From: Mallotus nudiflorus
Lineage: Eukaryota; Streptophyta; Magnoliopsida; Malpighiales; Euphorbiaceae
Direction: 5' to 3'
Assembly: GCA_947683625.1 (NCBI GenBank)
Contig: CANTUR010000143.1
Span: forward strand, 372,001 to 436,000
Length of the DNA: 64,000 bases
The notes under the pieces were generated by a model. That model saw only the letters and a list, made by a program, of their open reading frames with translations. It did no database searches and was not told the origin of the DNA. The translations under genes and the position numbers were made by a program. Below are positions 1 to 10,570 of the stretch, piece by piece (the stretch's first letter is position 1; the number at the start of each line of letters is the position of its first letter).

Positions 1-544
1 AAAAACACTATGATGATCTTAGATGTTGTGCAAATGCCTTTTTTAGCTCCTCATACTAGGATTTTCACCTTTGAAATTGAAGTATTATTGATTCTGGACT
101 GGAACTAAAAACAACGTTGGATCATTCCCATTGAAGGAACTGTATCAAAAAAACTAAGGATTTGACAGAACGAAAGAAATCAAAGTTTGTGGTGTGCGGG
201 GTGTTCTCAGTAGCATTTGGATTTTAGAGTTTTTTGCGCACTGCTTCGCCTATTTTTTCCATCTCCTTTTTTTCATCTTCTTTTTTTTTAGTCTGTGTGT
301 GTGAGTCTCCAGCCCCTTTACGCACATAGACTCTTTGCTTTTTAAAGCAGAGTCTGTGCGTACTGACTTCCTCCTTTGAAGGAACATAATACATCTGATA
401 GCGTTTGTTTTTTATTTCAAAATCTTCTTACGCATTTTGAACACTTAAAAAAACTCATCATATAATAATAATAATGACAAAATTGAATTTTCAACCCATC
501 AAAACACTAAACAAATGAAAAAATTAAAAAAAAAAGGCAAAAAA
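1..544. other. Unassigned left edge, no gene seen
   Basis: No open frame of any length and no recognised domain. It contains T-rich runs, A-rich runs (485-555) and one imperfect hairpin at 321-360, listed separately. It may be a further part of the inverted LTR that starts at 829, but I cannot see homology to the other LTR copies this far in. Confidence 0.4.
321..360. repeat. Imperfect hairpin
   Basis: CGCACATAGACTCTTTGCTT at 321-340 pairs with the following AAAGCAGAGTCTGTGCG. Sixteen or so pairs form, with small bulges and almost no loop. The surrounding sequence is T-rich and non-coding. It may be an RNA fold in an LTR transcript or the remains of a small inverted-repeat element. Confidence 0.5.
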
Positions 545-829
545 TAAAAAAAATGGACTTTTAACACATCGGCCAGTTAGCATTGTGTAATGCGGGTCAG
601 CATTGTGTAATGTCGATCGGCATAAAATGTTGATCCTAATTTTTTTAACTTTTAATTACAAAAAGACCCCCAAAAAATTGATTTCCTTGTAATCAAATCC
701 TAAAAAATATTGCAATTTACTCCATAAAGTCCAGAAAATCAACAACCAAGTTCAATTTTTGAATACATTTCATTATAGGGGCTTACATCGCAATTGTGCA
801 CAATTGCAACCCAAAATTGGGTGCTTACA
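545..829 (-). mobile_element. Inverted U3 start of a Tat/Ogre-type LTR
   Basis: Read on the minus strand, this segment opens with TGTAAGCACCCAATTTTGGG at 829 going left. That nearly matches the start of the full LTR copy at 55304 (TGTAAGCACCCAATTTCGG). Further in, both copies carry short repeats built on an ACA-rich unit containing a CCGAtCGG-like core (here about 565-640, there about 55530-55760). The rest of the same LTR follows at 835-2446 but on the opposite strand, so the U3 part is inverted relative to the body, or belongs to a second copy joined head to head. Confidence 0.6.
790..807. repeat. Perfect 18-bp palindrome in LTR U3
   Basis: GCAATTGTGCACAATTGC is an exact inverted repeat with no spacer. 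It sits 22 bp inside the LTR start at 829. It could be a protein-binding dyad in U3, but the other LTR copy at 55304 does not keep it. Confidence 0.8.
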
Positions 830-834
830 CTTAG

Positions 835-2446
835 GCTCTAGAAAAAAAAAAGGAGAAGAGGAAGAAGAAAAAAAGGGAAAATGGGAGACAAAAATACTAC
901 TGGCAAGGAGCATGAGTTTTTTAAGGAGAAAATAACAAGTTTTTGAAGATCTATGCAACCAATAAACAGTGATTTTACTAGTCTAAGGAGCCAACCACAA
1001 GCATCCATAAGCATTATTTTCTCCCTACTTTCTTTTATTTTTCTTCTTTTGTTATAATTTTGATTTTTATTAAAATTTCAATTGTACCTAATTTTTTTTA
1101 TTATAATTTTATTCACTAATCATTATTCTACCCTTTTATGATGGTGATTATGGAGGAGATCACATAATTATTACATTTGGAGGATTAAATCTATAAAGAT
1201 CCATGGAATGTCATAGATGGAAACGGGTAGCTAAACCTAATTTCTAGGGTTTTTATTTAGTTTGTTTATCATTCTTTTATTTTTTTTATTTTGGGTTGTA
1301 TTAATTTTATTTTCTTTTTTATTATCCTCAATAGTTCATTATAATAGCGCTAATAGTGGGAATAATGAAATTTTGTGTATGTGCGATTGAATATTTTGTT
1401 TTAATTAATTGGTTAGTAAAATTAGGTTTTTCATTCAGTAATTAATTAAAATTAAAGGTTATAGAAATCCTTAGGTTATTTAATAGAAATTAGATTAGAT
1501 TTAAGTTACTAAAATTAGTTTGCTTGATTGATTATTTTATTTTATTGTTCATATTTACTTTAATTAAATTAGGGTTTTTAGAATAGGTTTAATTAATTAT
1601 TTGATCTTTTAATTATTTATTTGATTTTTTTTTATTGTTTTTGGGTTTGTTTACTTATGTTTATATGTTTTGGGCCCTAGGCCCGCTTTAGTCTTTAACC
1701 CATTTAAATTTAGATTTTTTAGGTTTAATTAATTAAAATACATCTTTAGGCCCATAATTAATTAGATTTAGGGTAGAGATAATTTAGGCCCATTTAGTTA
1801 ATTAGACAAAGGACCACCTAATTTAATTTAATTAATTTAGACTTAGCCTATTTAATTTAAGCTTTTTCATAATTTATAGATTTAAGGTCACTCTAGACTT
1901 AAAACATGTAGAATTAGGCCCATTAAATTAAATACTTCATAATTTGTAGATCTAGGCCCATTTTTAGAATTAAAATAAATAGACTTAGACTCACTTAATT
2001 AAAATTGAATAAGAATTAGGCCCATTAGTCTTTAGGCTCACCTGTAAATTAAAATATGTAGATTCAGCTCATTTGATTAAAATCAATATAGATTATACTA
2101 ACCTAAGGATTAGGAGTTTTAATGAATGCATTGTTTACTTGTATATTTCATGACTAGTTTGCCTAGAGTTTTTTTTTTGGGGGGGGGGGGGGGGGAATTA
2201 TATGAAATTGCATATAAATAGAGGATAAAATAGTAATTCATAAAGTAATTTGGGGGGGGGGGGGGAATTATATGAAATTGCATATAAATAGAGGATAAAA
2301 TAGTAATTCATAAAGTAATTCTAAAAGAACACGAGACTGAAAGAAGTTGTTATTCGGTATCCAGAATCTCCTGGTTATGTTACTAGCTTTCTTATAGGGA
2401 ATTGAGTACCACCATTTTTCCAGTTTATCCCAGTTATTACCTTGGG
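835..2446 (+). mobile_element. Tat/Ogre-type LTR, body and 3' end
   Basis: This stretch aligns by eye with the LTR at 55304-57432. Shared landmarks, in the same order, are a block with CAATGAATCAACAG-like sequence, a block around ATCCATGGAATGTCATAGATGG (1198 here, 56340 there), many lines of AATTAATTAGGCCCA-like text, and the terminal ATTACC just before a primer binding site. About 1.6 kb is present. The 5' start is missing in this orientation. It has no coding capacity. Confidence 0.65.
2179..2320 (+). repeat. Poly-G tract with exact 70-bp tandem duplication
   Basis: A run of 17 G (2179-2195) is followed by 55 bp, then a run of 14 G (2252-2265) and an identical copy of the same bases (2196-2250 repeated at 2266-2320). 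The repeated unit contains CATATAAATAGAGG, a good plant TATA box, so the LTR core promoter is doubled. The related LTR at about 57245-57310 has a single copy and no poly-G. Confidence 0.85.
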
Positions 2447-2464
2447 TGGTGATCCTCATCTCCA
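2447..2464 (+). promoter_or_regulatory. Primer binding site, tRNA-Arg type
   Basis: TGGTGATCCTCATCTCC follows the LTR end. Sister copies read TGGCGACTCC at 57433 and TGGCGACTC at 20216. TGGCGACTCC fits the complement of a plant tRNA-Arg 3' end with CCA, the primer used by Tat/Ogre-type Ty3/gypsy elements. About 120 bp of leader after it is also conserved among the three copies, ending in a CTTAGGTACGCGCTAAACCCC-like block. Confidence 0.6.
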
Positions 2465-2937
2465 TGATATGTCTTTATGACAATGGTTAGTGTGCTCTCT
2501 AAAGCCTTGAGCTCAAACAATGTAGCGGTTGCTAAAATCTTAGGTACGCGCTAAACCCCATCTTCTATAGTGTGCCATTGTCATGAGCTAGGTCCTTCTT
2601 TACCCTTATTTTATAAAGCTTATTAATTGGCTACTTTTCTATTTATTTTGCTGTATAAGGTTCTTGTAGCTTTGTAGCTCGTTCTGTAATTATCTGTTAA
2701 GTCGTAGCTTTATTATGAATGTTGATAGTTGTTAGCTCTTACTTTATTTTCTTTTCATGATTGTCTGCTAGTGCTTAAAGCAATGCTTTACTTTTCAGCT
2801 TTTGTTATTGATCATGTTAAATGACAAAGAGAGATGTGTTAGTATTTAGTAGTTGTGAAAATGTTTTATAGCGTACCTATTATTTGTAGCCTCGTAGGTA
2901 TATTACTATACTTCCTGGTAGTTTCAACAGAGTCAGC

Positions 2938-4952
2938 ATGTATTATCTAGGTCTCCCAATATGTGTGAAGCATATGATTTCCAGGAAGGGCTTTGATGGA
3001 GTCATTGCTACATTATCTTATGACTCATATGCGTCGAGTCAGATTACCATGTATATGTTGATAGAGCAATGGATGGACATGATGCATACTTTCCATCTGC
3101 CTATTGGGTTACCCCTTTGGATTTTGTCACTATCACTAGCTTTAGCTTTTCTAGAGAGCTTGTTCCTTTCAGTGAGGAGGCATGTTCTACTGTTATAGTG
3201 AGGAGGCATCTTATGATGGATTTTCTTGGGGTGATCACAACTATCAAGTCTCGCTACCCGTATCTCACTCATTACATGCAGTTTGTTTCTTCTATATGAA
3301 CTTTGTATGATAATGGTCTTATCTTAGTAAAGCAGCTAGCTCATTGCTTTTTATGTTATTTATTAAGTGTTGTTACCTTCTCGAACCCTTCTGGTACGAG
3401 TGATCTGCGATTACTATTTGTCTTGAGAGATTTGGATGGCATGTCGAGCTATTGCTAGGGCACTACTACCTTTGCTCATATGTACTCAGGCCTTGACATA
3501 GCATACCAAGGTGGCTCGAGGATCTGTGGATGCTTTTTCGTGCTGGATATGAGTAGGAGTTCTATTGTCGGTTCTTTTGCTTTTAATTTACTATTTTTTA
3601 CCCTCTAATTTTGACTGATCTGGGCATATGAGTTTGAGATTCTCCCTCATCCATCCATCATGCATTTCTTAGAGGATGGCTTCCCTCGTTATTCTTGCTA
3701 GATCAGGAAGACTACTGATTTGATTGAGGATTGCACGATAGCTCAAGACTATACGGGGAAGTTATCTCCTGATCAAGTATGTCTAATTCCTGCTATGTTA
3801 GTTATTTCTTTCATAGGGATCTTTTATTCATTCTTTCCCTTTGAGCAGATTTTTCTTCACTAGTGGGTGGCGAGATCTCATTAGATGACAAAGATGGTGA
3901 TTACATGGCAGCTTAAGGAGAGACAAGTGTTGCTCTCTGGCCTTATTAGTAGAGTGTGGTATTTGGGCAAGCAAGTCCATCATTGGTGGGATGGCCCATA
4001 TATGAGGAGATTTCATGTCCCTCCTCCTAGTGACATGTTCTGGGGCCATGAGCTTTGTGGTGATGATATTGTTGCTGCTATGATGGGATTCCCTTTTGAG
4101 AGCCTCTTAAAGAAAGTGGGCTTACCTTATGCTGATGTATTGATCCCTTATCTAATTGACATTGTAGCTAGTGGGACCTTTCCTCCACCTCCATCTTCTT
4201 AGGTAGATACATCTCGTCCTTCAAGTTTGAGGATTAGGCCATCACGCAAGTCATCAAGAGTCACTTCTTCTAATCTTGTAAGCCTTTATTCATATTTCAA
4301 TGCAAGCACATAGCAAACTTTATTAGTAAAAAACTGTAATTGATGTGAGTTATGAGAACCTATCTACAATAATGTCGGAGAAGATCTGGATCTCATTTTG
4401 AGGAGGATGAGGGCACATTTCGTACTAAAGCGACTGCCCATGCTAGTGTAGAATTACTCTCATGGACTTGACGTTTCAGCCATCTTTGTCTTTACTAAGG
4501 ACGGATATCCTTAATAGAGTAGTGAGTTTTGATTTGCCTAAACCTAGCTTTCCTCAGTCAGGTGTTGCTCTTGCTGATGCTACCCATGTTCATGTTCTCC
4601 ACTTATTCTTGCCTATGTTTAATTTATTTAGTGAGTGGTGATTGACTTATTTGTTTGCTTTTGTAGATTCCTATCTCCTCTAGTCAATATTGGTATACTA
4701 TTGCTGGGAGTGCACAGTAGTGCTTTTTGGAATTTACTACCACTCAAAGGGTATGCCTTATTTATCATACCTACTTAATTTATGCACACGTTTTATGTAT
4801 GAGTGCATGATATGCAATATGTAATGTAGATTGAGCACCAATAGGAGCAGGAGCGTGCAACTTATCGTGACCACATCAGTGAGCTGGAGTCACAGCTAGC
4901 ATCATTTGCAATGGACGATGATGAGTCAGGATCAGAAGAGAGGGATGCTTGA
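2938..4952 (+). pseudogene. Plant mobile domain (PMD) ORF, intron-bearing, decayed
   Basis: The N-terminal part reads ...EQWMDMMHTFHLPIG, matching the ERW..THTFHLP.GE signature of plant mobile domain proteins (aminotransferase-like PMD). A middle part (3885-4202) has WWDGPYMRRFHVPPPSDMFW and an acidic/Pro-rich end. The C-terminus (about 4855-4952) is coiled-coil-like (SELESQLASF) and ends in an acidic tail DDDESGSEERDA before TGA. Intron-like breaks with GTATG...AG occur at about 3776-3848 and 4279-4315. Frames shift around the N-terminus, so it is not intact. It lies downstream of, and opposite to, the minus-strand pol genes, the position of antisense ORFs known from Tat elements. It also lies in sense with the LTR and primer site just upstream. 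Which element owns it is unresolved. Confidence 0.65.
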
Positions 4953-4959
4953 GCAGGAT

Positions 4960-5690
4960 TAGTGCTTACTTATAATGGTAACCACGGTCAATGTAGTTGT
5001 TTTAGGAGCTAGGTGTAGGACTTTTGGCCTGTGGTTCACTTTGTTGTATCCTTTTTCCAAGGTTATAGACTCTGGGTTTTATATGATGCTTGTATGATTA
5101 TAATTGCATATGCTTCTTGTTGTGTATCATTGATGATGATGTTTACCATTACTATTTTTTGCCTCTTTTCCCTTTTTTGCCTTAGGCATCTCCTTTTTAG
5201 AGCTTTTCGCACTTAGTTGGGTTTCCTTTTTCTTCCATTTTATGCTTAGGATGTCTCCTTTTAGATCATTTCACACCTAGCTGGGCTTTCTTTTTTTTTT
5301 TTGGCAATTTTGACCATAGTAGCTTGTCTCAAGAAGAGAGCTTAGAGAAGATGATAAGAACCATAGTCATGTAATGAAAGAAAATGAAAAGCATGCTTAA
5401 TGCAATTCATGATGATAAAATGTGCTGCACTTTTCAAAGAAGTTTTGCATAAATTTGAAATCATTCTCATTTCACTGTAATCATTTAATAAAAGTAGATG
5501 TGCATTCGAACAAATGTGGAACTTGAGGTTACCCCTATCCTTAACTAGCCTTCTCAAGTTTTCTAGTTAAGTATTTTCTCTCTTTCCCTGATTTTTTCTT
5601 GAGCTACCATTTTTTGGTTTTCAACTTAGTGGGAAGTCCCTAAATTTTTCTTGAGCTGCCATTTTTAGGTTTTCAACTTAGCAGGATGAT
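4960..5690. repeat. Spacer between PMD ORF and pol, with short tandem repeats
   Basis: No gene is seen. Two similar blocks of about 45 bp occur at 5595-5635 and 5650-5690 (TTTTTCTTGAGCTACC... and TTTTTCTTGAGCTGCC...), each ending TTTTCAACTTAGYRGG. Another pair, ending in TTAGTTGGG and CCTAGCTGGG, occurs at 5180-5290. These lie just past the end of the minus-strand integrase and may be part of the element's 3' untranslated region. Confidence 0.5.
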
Positions 5691-5699
5691 TTTTTTTAT

Positions 5700-6480
5700 G
5701 CCTTAGACATAGTACTTTTTCAGGCGGTCTATATTGATAAGTTTGGAGAATTTATTGCCTTTAGTATCCATTAGCGTGACTGCTCTTTTTGATAGGACAT
5801 ATTTGACCAAGTATGGGCCTTCCCAATTTGGTCTAAATTTCCCTCTAGGGTGTGGAATGTTCTGTCTTGCTTGCTTCCTTTTGATAGGACATGTTAAAGT
5901 TCTGTCTGTTGTTTAGTATCCCTATAAGGCATGTGGCAATCTATCTACCCAATCTCAATAAGTTTGAGTCACCTTTCATAAGATCTTTTTTATGTTTTTA
6001 TTTGCAACTTCGATGGCCCCATTTGCTTATGGTCAATAAAGAGAAGATTTGTGATGTTCCACCTTATAACTCCTTAGTAGCTCTCTAACTTCCCCTTGGA
6101 ATTGGATATTGTTGTCAGAGATGATGTGATGGGGGACCCCATATTGACAGAACAAATTTCTTTTGATGAACTTAGTCACTTGTTTGGTTCCTATCCTTCT
6201 AAATGATTCTACTTTAACCCATTTTGTGAAGTAGTCCATTGTCACTAGGATAAACCTATGTCCATTTATGGCTATCGGGTGGATTTCCCCGATTATGTCT
6301 AGTCCCCATGCTGAGAAGGGCCATGGAAAGGAGATGTAGTGTAGTTTTTTTGGGGGAAAGTGACTGACATTCCCATAGATCTGACACTTGTAGCATTTCC
6401 TTACAAATTTTATGCAATCTTCCATCATCATCATCTAGAAGAACCCTTGTCTGATTAGCTTTTTAGCCAAGATTGCTCCA
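5700..6480 (-). pseudogene. Integrase of the Tat/Ogre-type element
   Basis: Reading leftwards, a zinc-binding remnant (CYKCQIYG) is followed by the DDE core: WGLDIIGEI, then FILVTMDYFTKWVK, then GVPHHIISDNNIQF, then an E-containing block ANGAIEVANKNIKKI around 6010-6045. A C-terminal block around 5700-5870 reads GKFRPNWEGPYLVKYV and ends NIDRLKKYY. These are standard gypsy integrase landmarks, with all three acidic residues recognisable. Stops fall between the blocks, so the enzyme cannot be made as one chain. It would insert element cDNA into the host chromosome. Confidence 0.85.
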
Positions 6481-6989
6481 TTCATGTGTGGACCATAAAC
6501 ACCCTCATGTACTTCTTTTACTGCTCTTGCAGCCTCAATTTCATCTAGACATTAGAGTTGTAAACCATTTGAGGTTCTCATGTATAACACACCTTGGTGT
6601 GATGTGAATTTCGATGCTAGTCGTCGAATGACTACTTTGTCTCTTTCATCTACTTGATCAGGATAGGCTTATTTCTTTATATATCTCTTGATGTCATAGA
6701 ACTAGGGTTTTTTAGCTAATTCTATCTTCGTTGTTCTATAATTTTTATAATAAGGTTATCCTAATCTGAGTAGAATCAGAGGCTTCATAGCATTTTGGAT
6801 GGTCCTTCCCATACTAATGCTAAGGAAGCAAGTGCATCGGGCATCTAATTATGATTCCTAGGGAGATGAATGAATCTACTTTTTTGAAAGGACATGTTAT
6901 AAAGCCTCAAGTGGTCCAAGTAAGGCCTTAAGTGCTACTCTTATAATTCCCACTTTTACATGGCATGGTTGATTACTAGCATGGAATCT

Positions 6990-8400
6990 CTAAAGATTTT
7001 GACTTTTGTGATATCTAGGGCTATCAGTGCTTATATTCCAAGTGCACATTATGACTCTGAACTTGAGCTTTTTAGCAATTGGTACTACTTCACCTTCTGG
7101 AGATTGTAGCATTACACTAACTCTTATGTCGAACCAATTGACTACTCTATTAAAGTACATGCGCCATCCTTGGATCTCAGTGGCTGAGCTGAGGTCATTT
7201 GGGAAGTCCAGTTGGATTTCTTTTAAGTTTAAAATAGGGTTGAGAGCTAAAAATTTGGCTACTGCTCTCCCTTTTACTAACTTCTTAGTTAGATATTGCA
7301 TGTTGAATTCTGTTAACAGCATGAGCCACTTGGCAAGTTTCCCCACTAGAGAGGGAGCTTTATAGAGGTACTTCATTAGGTACCTTTTAGATATGGCCTA
7401 AATTCTATAGGATTGAAAGTAGTGTCTAAGTTTCTTCATTGCCTATACCATTGCCAAACATCTCTATTTGACTTGGGTATACTTCTCCTCATATGGTAAC
7501 ATCTTCTTGCTCAAGTAATAGATTGCATGTTCTACTTTTGTTTCTCCCTCTTGGGCTAACATTACACCAATTGCATTCCCTTTTATGGCTAGATACAGGG
7601 TTAAAGGTACCCCTAGTTTAGGTGGTCTTAGATCTGGTGGGTTGGCTAGGTAGCTTTTGATCTTGTTAAGTGCTAGCTGACACTGTTTGTTCCATTCAAC
7701 CAGCTAATCTTTTCTAAGTAGCTTGAAGATTGGTTCACACACTGCTATCAACTTAACAATGAATCTGCTGATGAGCTATAGTTTCCTTAGAAACCCTTTG
7801 ATTTCCTTTTTTATTTTTAGCACTGGCATCTCTTTGATGGATTTTGCTTAGTCTGGATCCATTTCAATCTCATTATGATTAACAACATATCCTAGCATCT
7901 TTCCTGTAGTGACCCCAAATACGCATTTCTTTGGATATGCATTTCTAAGGAACTTTTTGAGATCATATGGTTATTCTTCCCTAGTTTTTTACTTGACCAT
8001 CATGTCATCGATGTATACCTCCACTTCTTTGTGTATCATGTCATGGAACATTGTAGTTGCCATTCTCTAGTAGGTTGCCCCTGCATTCTTTAGTCCAAAA
8101 GGCATTACTCTGTAGCAGTAAGTACCCTATTCTATTATGAAAGCTGTCTTTTCTTTGTCGATAATGGCCATTAGAATCTTATTATACCTAGAGAATCCAT
8201 CCATGAAGGAGTACATTGCACATATGTCTATATGAGGTAGTGGGAAATCATCCTTCGAACAGGCTTTATTCAAATCTCTATAGTCGATGTAAATTCTAAC
8301 CCTTTTATCTTTCTTCGATACTGGCACCACATTTGCTAGTCATTCCGAATAGTCTACTACCTCTAGAAATTTTGCCTTGATCTATTTCTTGATGTCCTCT
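6990..8400 (-). pseudogene. Reverse transcriptase and dual RNase H region
   Basis: RT begins with VPVSKKDKRVRIYIDYRDLN (about 8270-8330), then DGFSRYNKILMA, then a MPFGLKNAGATY block near 8080-8110, then YIDDMMVK near 7993-8020, the catalytic YxDD box. RNase H follows near 7410-7620 (LYLAIKGNAIGVMLAQ, then HAIYYLSKKMLPYEEKY). A second RNase H-like domain lies near 7040-7170 (WRMYFNRVVNW, then SPEGEVVPIAKKLKF). In it the usual MYFDG catalytic Asp has become Asn. Two RNase H domains in tandem is the hallmark of the Tat/Ogre lineage. Several stops interrupt the frame. Confidence 0.85.
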
Positions 8401-8441
8401 TTCACTAGTTGGGCCCATTCTAGTTTGAGTCTTCTCAATTT

Positions 8442-9700
8442 CTATTTTACCGATTTGCACCCATCTTTGGTAGGAATGAAGTGTTCAGTAATGTCTCTAT
8501 CAATACCAAGTATATCATCGTACGTCCAAGAAAATACCTTTAAATATTTTATTAATACATTTTCAATTTCTCTCCTCTCTTCAAAGGTAACATATGTCAA
8601 AATATATAGAATGTGTGGTTCAAATTCTATGCCAATGTTAAATGATTCAGTGCATATAGAATGAATGTCAAATATGCTAATGTTTTTATCAATGCAATGC
8701 ACACTACCATTAGTAAAGACATTAAATAAGGAAGCAAAATCTAATTTCATTGCATTAACTTTAGAGTTCATTACATCATCATTTTCAAATAAAGAAAAAG
8801 TACAGAGATCATCATCAGTAATGTCTTCAGATAGGATGTCATCAATGCTAGATTCAAGGATGGTAGTAGCTTGAGCATGATTGATAGCTTTACTCTCAAA
8901 TTCTATCTCTAGGTTTTTCTTTAGCTCACAGATGTCAATCTCAGTGATCATATTTGGTAAGTGCTTCTCCTTGAGGGTGTCATTGAAGATCTCAAACCTT
9001 GATTTCACGATTCTGTTGCTCATCCACTCCTCAACTTATCCTTAATAGACTTGGGTTGAACTTTCAGCCATAAAAGAGTTGACTTCTTAGCCCTAATATC
9101 CTTTTTAGGATTGTACACTAGACTATATATGTTGTTTTTTCCTCAAAAGTTAGGGAATTCTGTGACTCTAATGTTTCTTCCTCCTAATCCTATCCTAGGC
9201 AAATATTACATCTTCTTCATCATAGCAGTAACTTTGGGATTGACATGATCTTCACTAATCATAAAAATCTAGAATCCTAGTGGGACCACATTCAGATAGG
9301 TAATAATGTTATTTGTTTCAATGGGGATGGTAATGACCTTTCCATTCAAAGGGAACTTGATCTTCTTATGCATAGTGCAAGGTATGCCCCCTTAGTGGGT
9401 GAAACCAAGGTCTTCCTAACAACAGGGCAAAATTCAAAGGGATGTCTAAGATGGTAAATTCTATTACCGATTCAATATCTCCCACTATAACTACTACTTT
9501 GAAAGTGTCGATGACTGGTTTCTTTGAATCATTCTAGGCTCGTATGACCACATTGGATTCTTCTAAGTTTTCAACATTCATCCTAAACTTATATAGCAAC
9601 CTCAAGGGGCAAACATTAATGGCAAACCCATCATCTACCATAATACATAGGGTCTTCTTAGACTTGACAATTACTTATATTAAGAGAAGATGATTATAGA
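8442..9700 (-). pseudogene. Protease and pre-RT linker
   Basis: Around 9330-9660 the minus strand reads a retropepsin-like segment: VDDGFAINVCPL, then VIRA and DSKKPVIDTF, then a LLGRPW box, which is the end of gypsy proteases of this type. The active-site triplet has the form D-D-G. From 9023 to 8442 an open stretch of 193 codons, rich in Ile, Glu and Asp, links protease to RT. It ends SWTYDDILGIDRDITEHFIP, the conserved lead-in to Tat RT. A stop separates the two parts. Confidence 0.7.
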
Positions 9701-10570
9701 CCCTTCCCTCGAGGGGTAAATCTTCATCTCAAAAGGCGATTGTATTGGAAAGAGCTTTCATTAGAGAGGCTATCATCTCATAAGGTGAGGTATCAGTGAT
9801 AATATTTGCTTCATCTAGTGCTCTAACTAGGGCATCTCTATGCTTCTTAGAGGCCATGAGTAGGTCCTAAATACTAGTTTACGCTTGAATCTTCTTAAGC
9901 TATTTAAAGTTAGTGTCTTCCTCTTTGACCGGAGCTTGATCTCTTACTACTTCTTTCTCCTTATTGGGTTCCTTCTCTTTCTCAGGAGGTTGATATACCC
10001 ACCTGCTATGAGTTACATGATTGACTACTACTGAGGGCTTCTTAGTTGCTTGCATATCTACTTTTGTACTGTTATTCTGGTCCTAGACAATGATTTCAAG
10101 ATCATCATAGTCATACCATATGTCTATCCTTATGACTTGCAAGTTCTAAAGCTAAATAGTACTAACCATCCCATCTTCGTTGTCAAATCCTTCTCCCTAT
10201 CTTGAGGGTACTATGTCTTCTAAGAGTGTGTGGGTAGTAAGGAGTGTTATATACTTGACTTTGTTGTTGAACTTCCCAGATGGTTAGCCCAGTAAATCCT
10301 ATATCTTATGGTCACTGCTAAGATTTTTTTTTTTTTTTTGCTTCTTATGAGTAAGGGAAATCAATTACTTCATCGTTCATAGGGAGAGCTGTATCCCTGG
10401 CTCTTTTTTGCATCATTAAGTGGGGAAGGAATTTCCAAGGCATTGGAATGTATTCAAAGGTAGAAGGGCATTGCTCATCTTTGCTAGAATCATGAGGCTC
10501 AAGAATGGGATTCGAGGGTTTGTCCTTTGAGGGCTTATCTTAGGTTTCTTGTATGGCTTAGATTGATTTT

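Noticed and set aside
2179..2265. Telomere-like G-rich repeat
   Set aside because: Pure G runs without the TTTAGGG unit.
7027..7365. 112-codon plus-strand frame
   Set aside because: Exactly opposite the second RNase H, which shows the family motifs on the minus strand.
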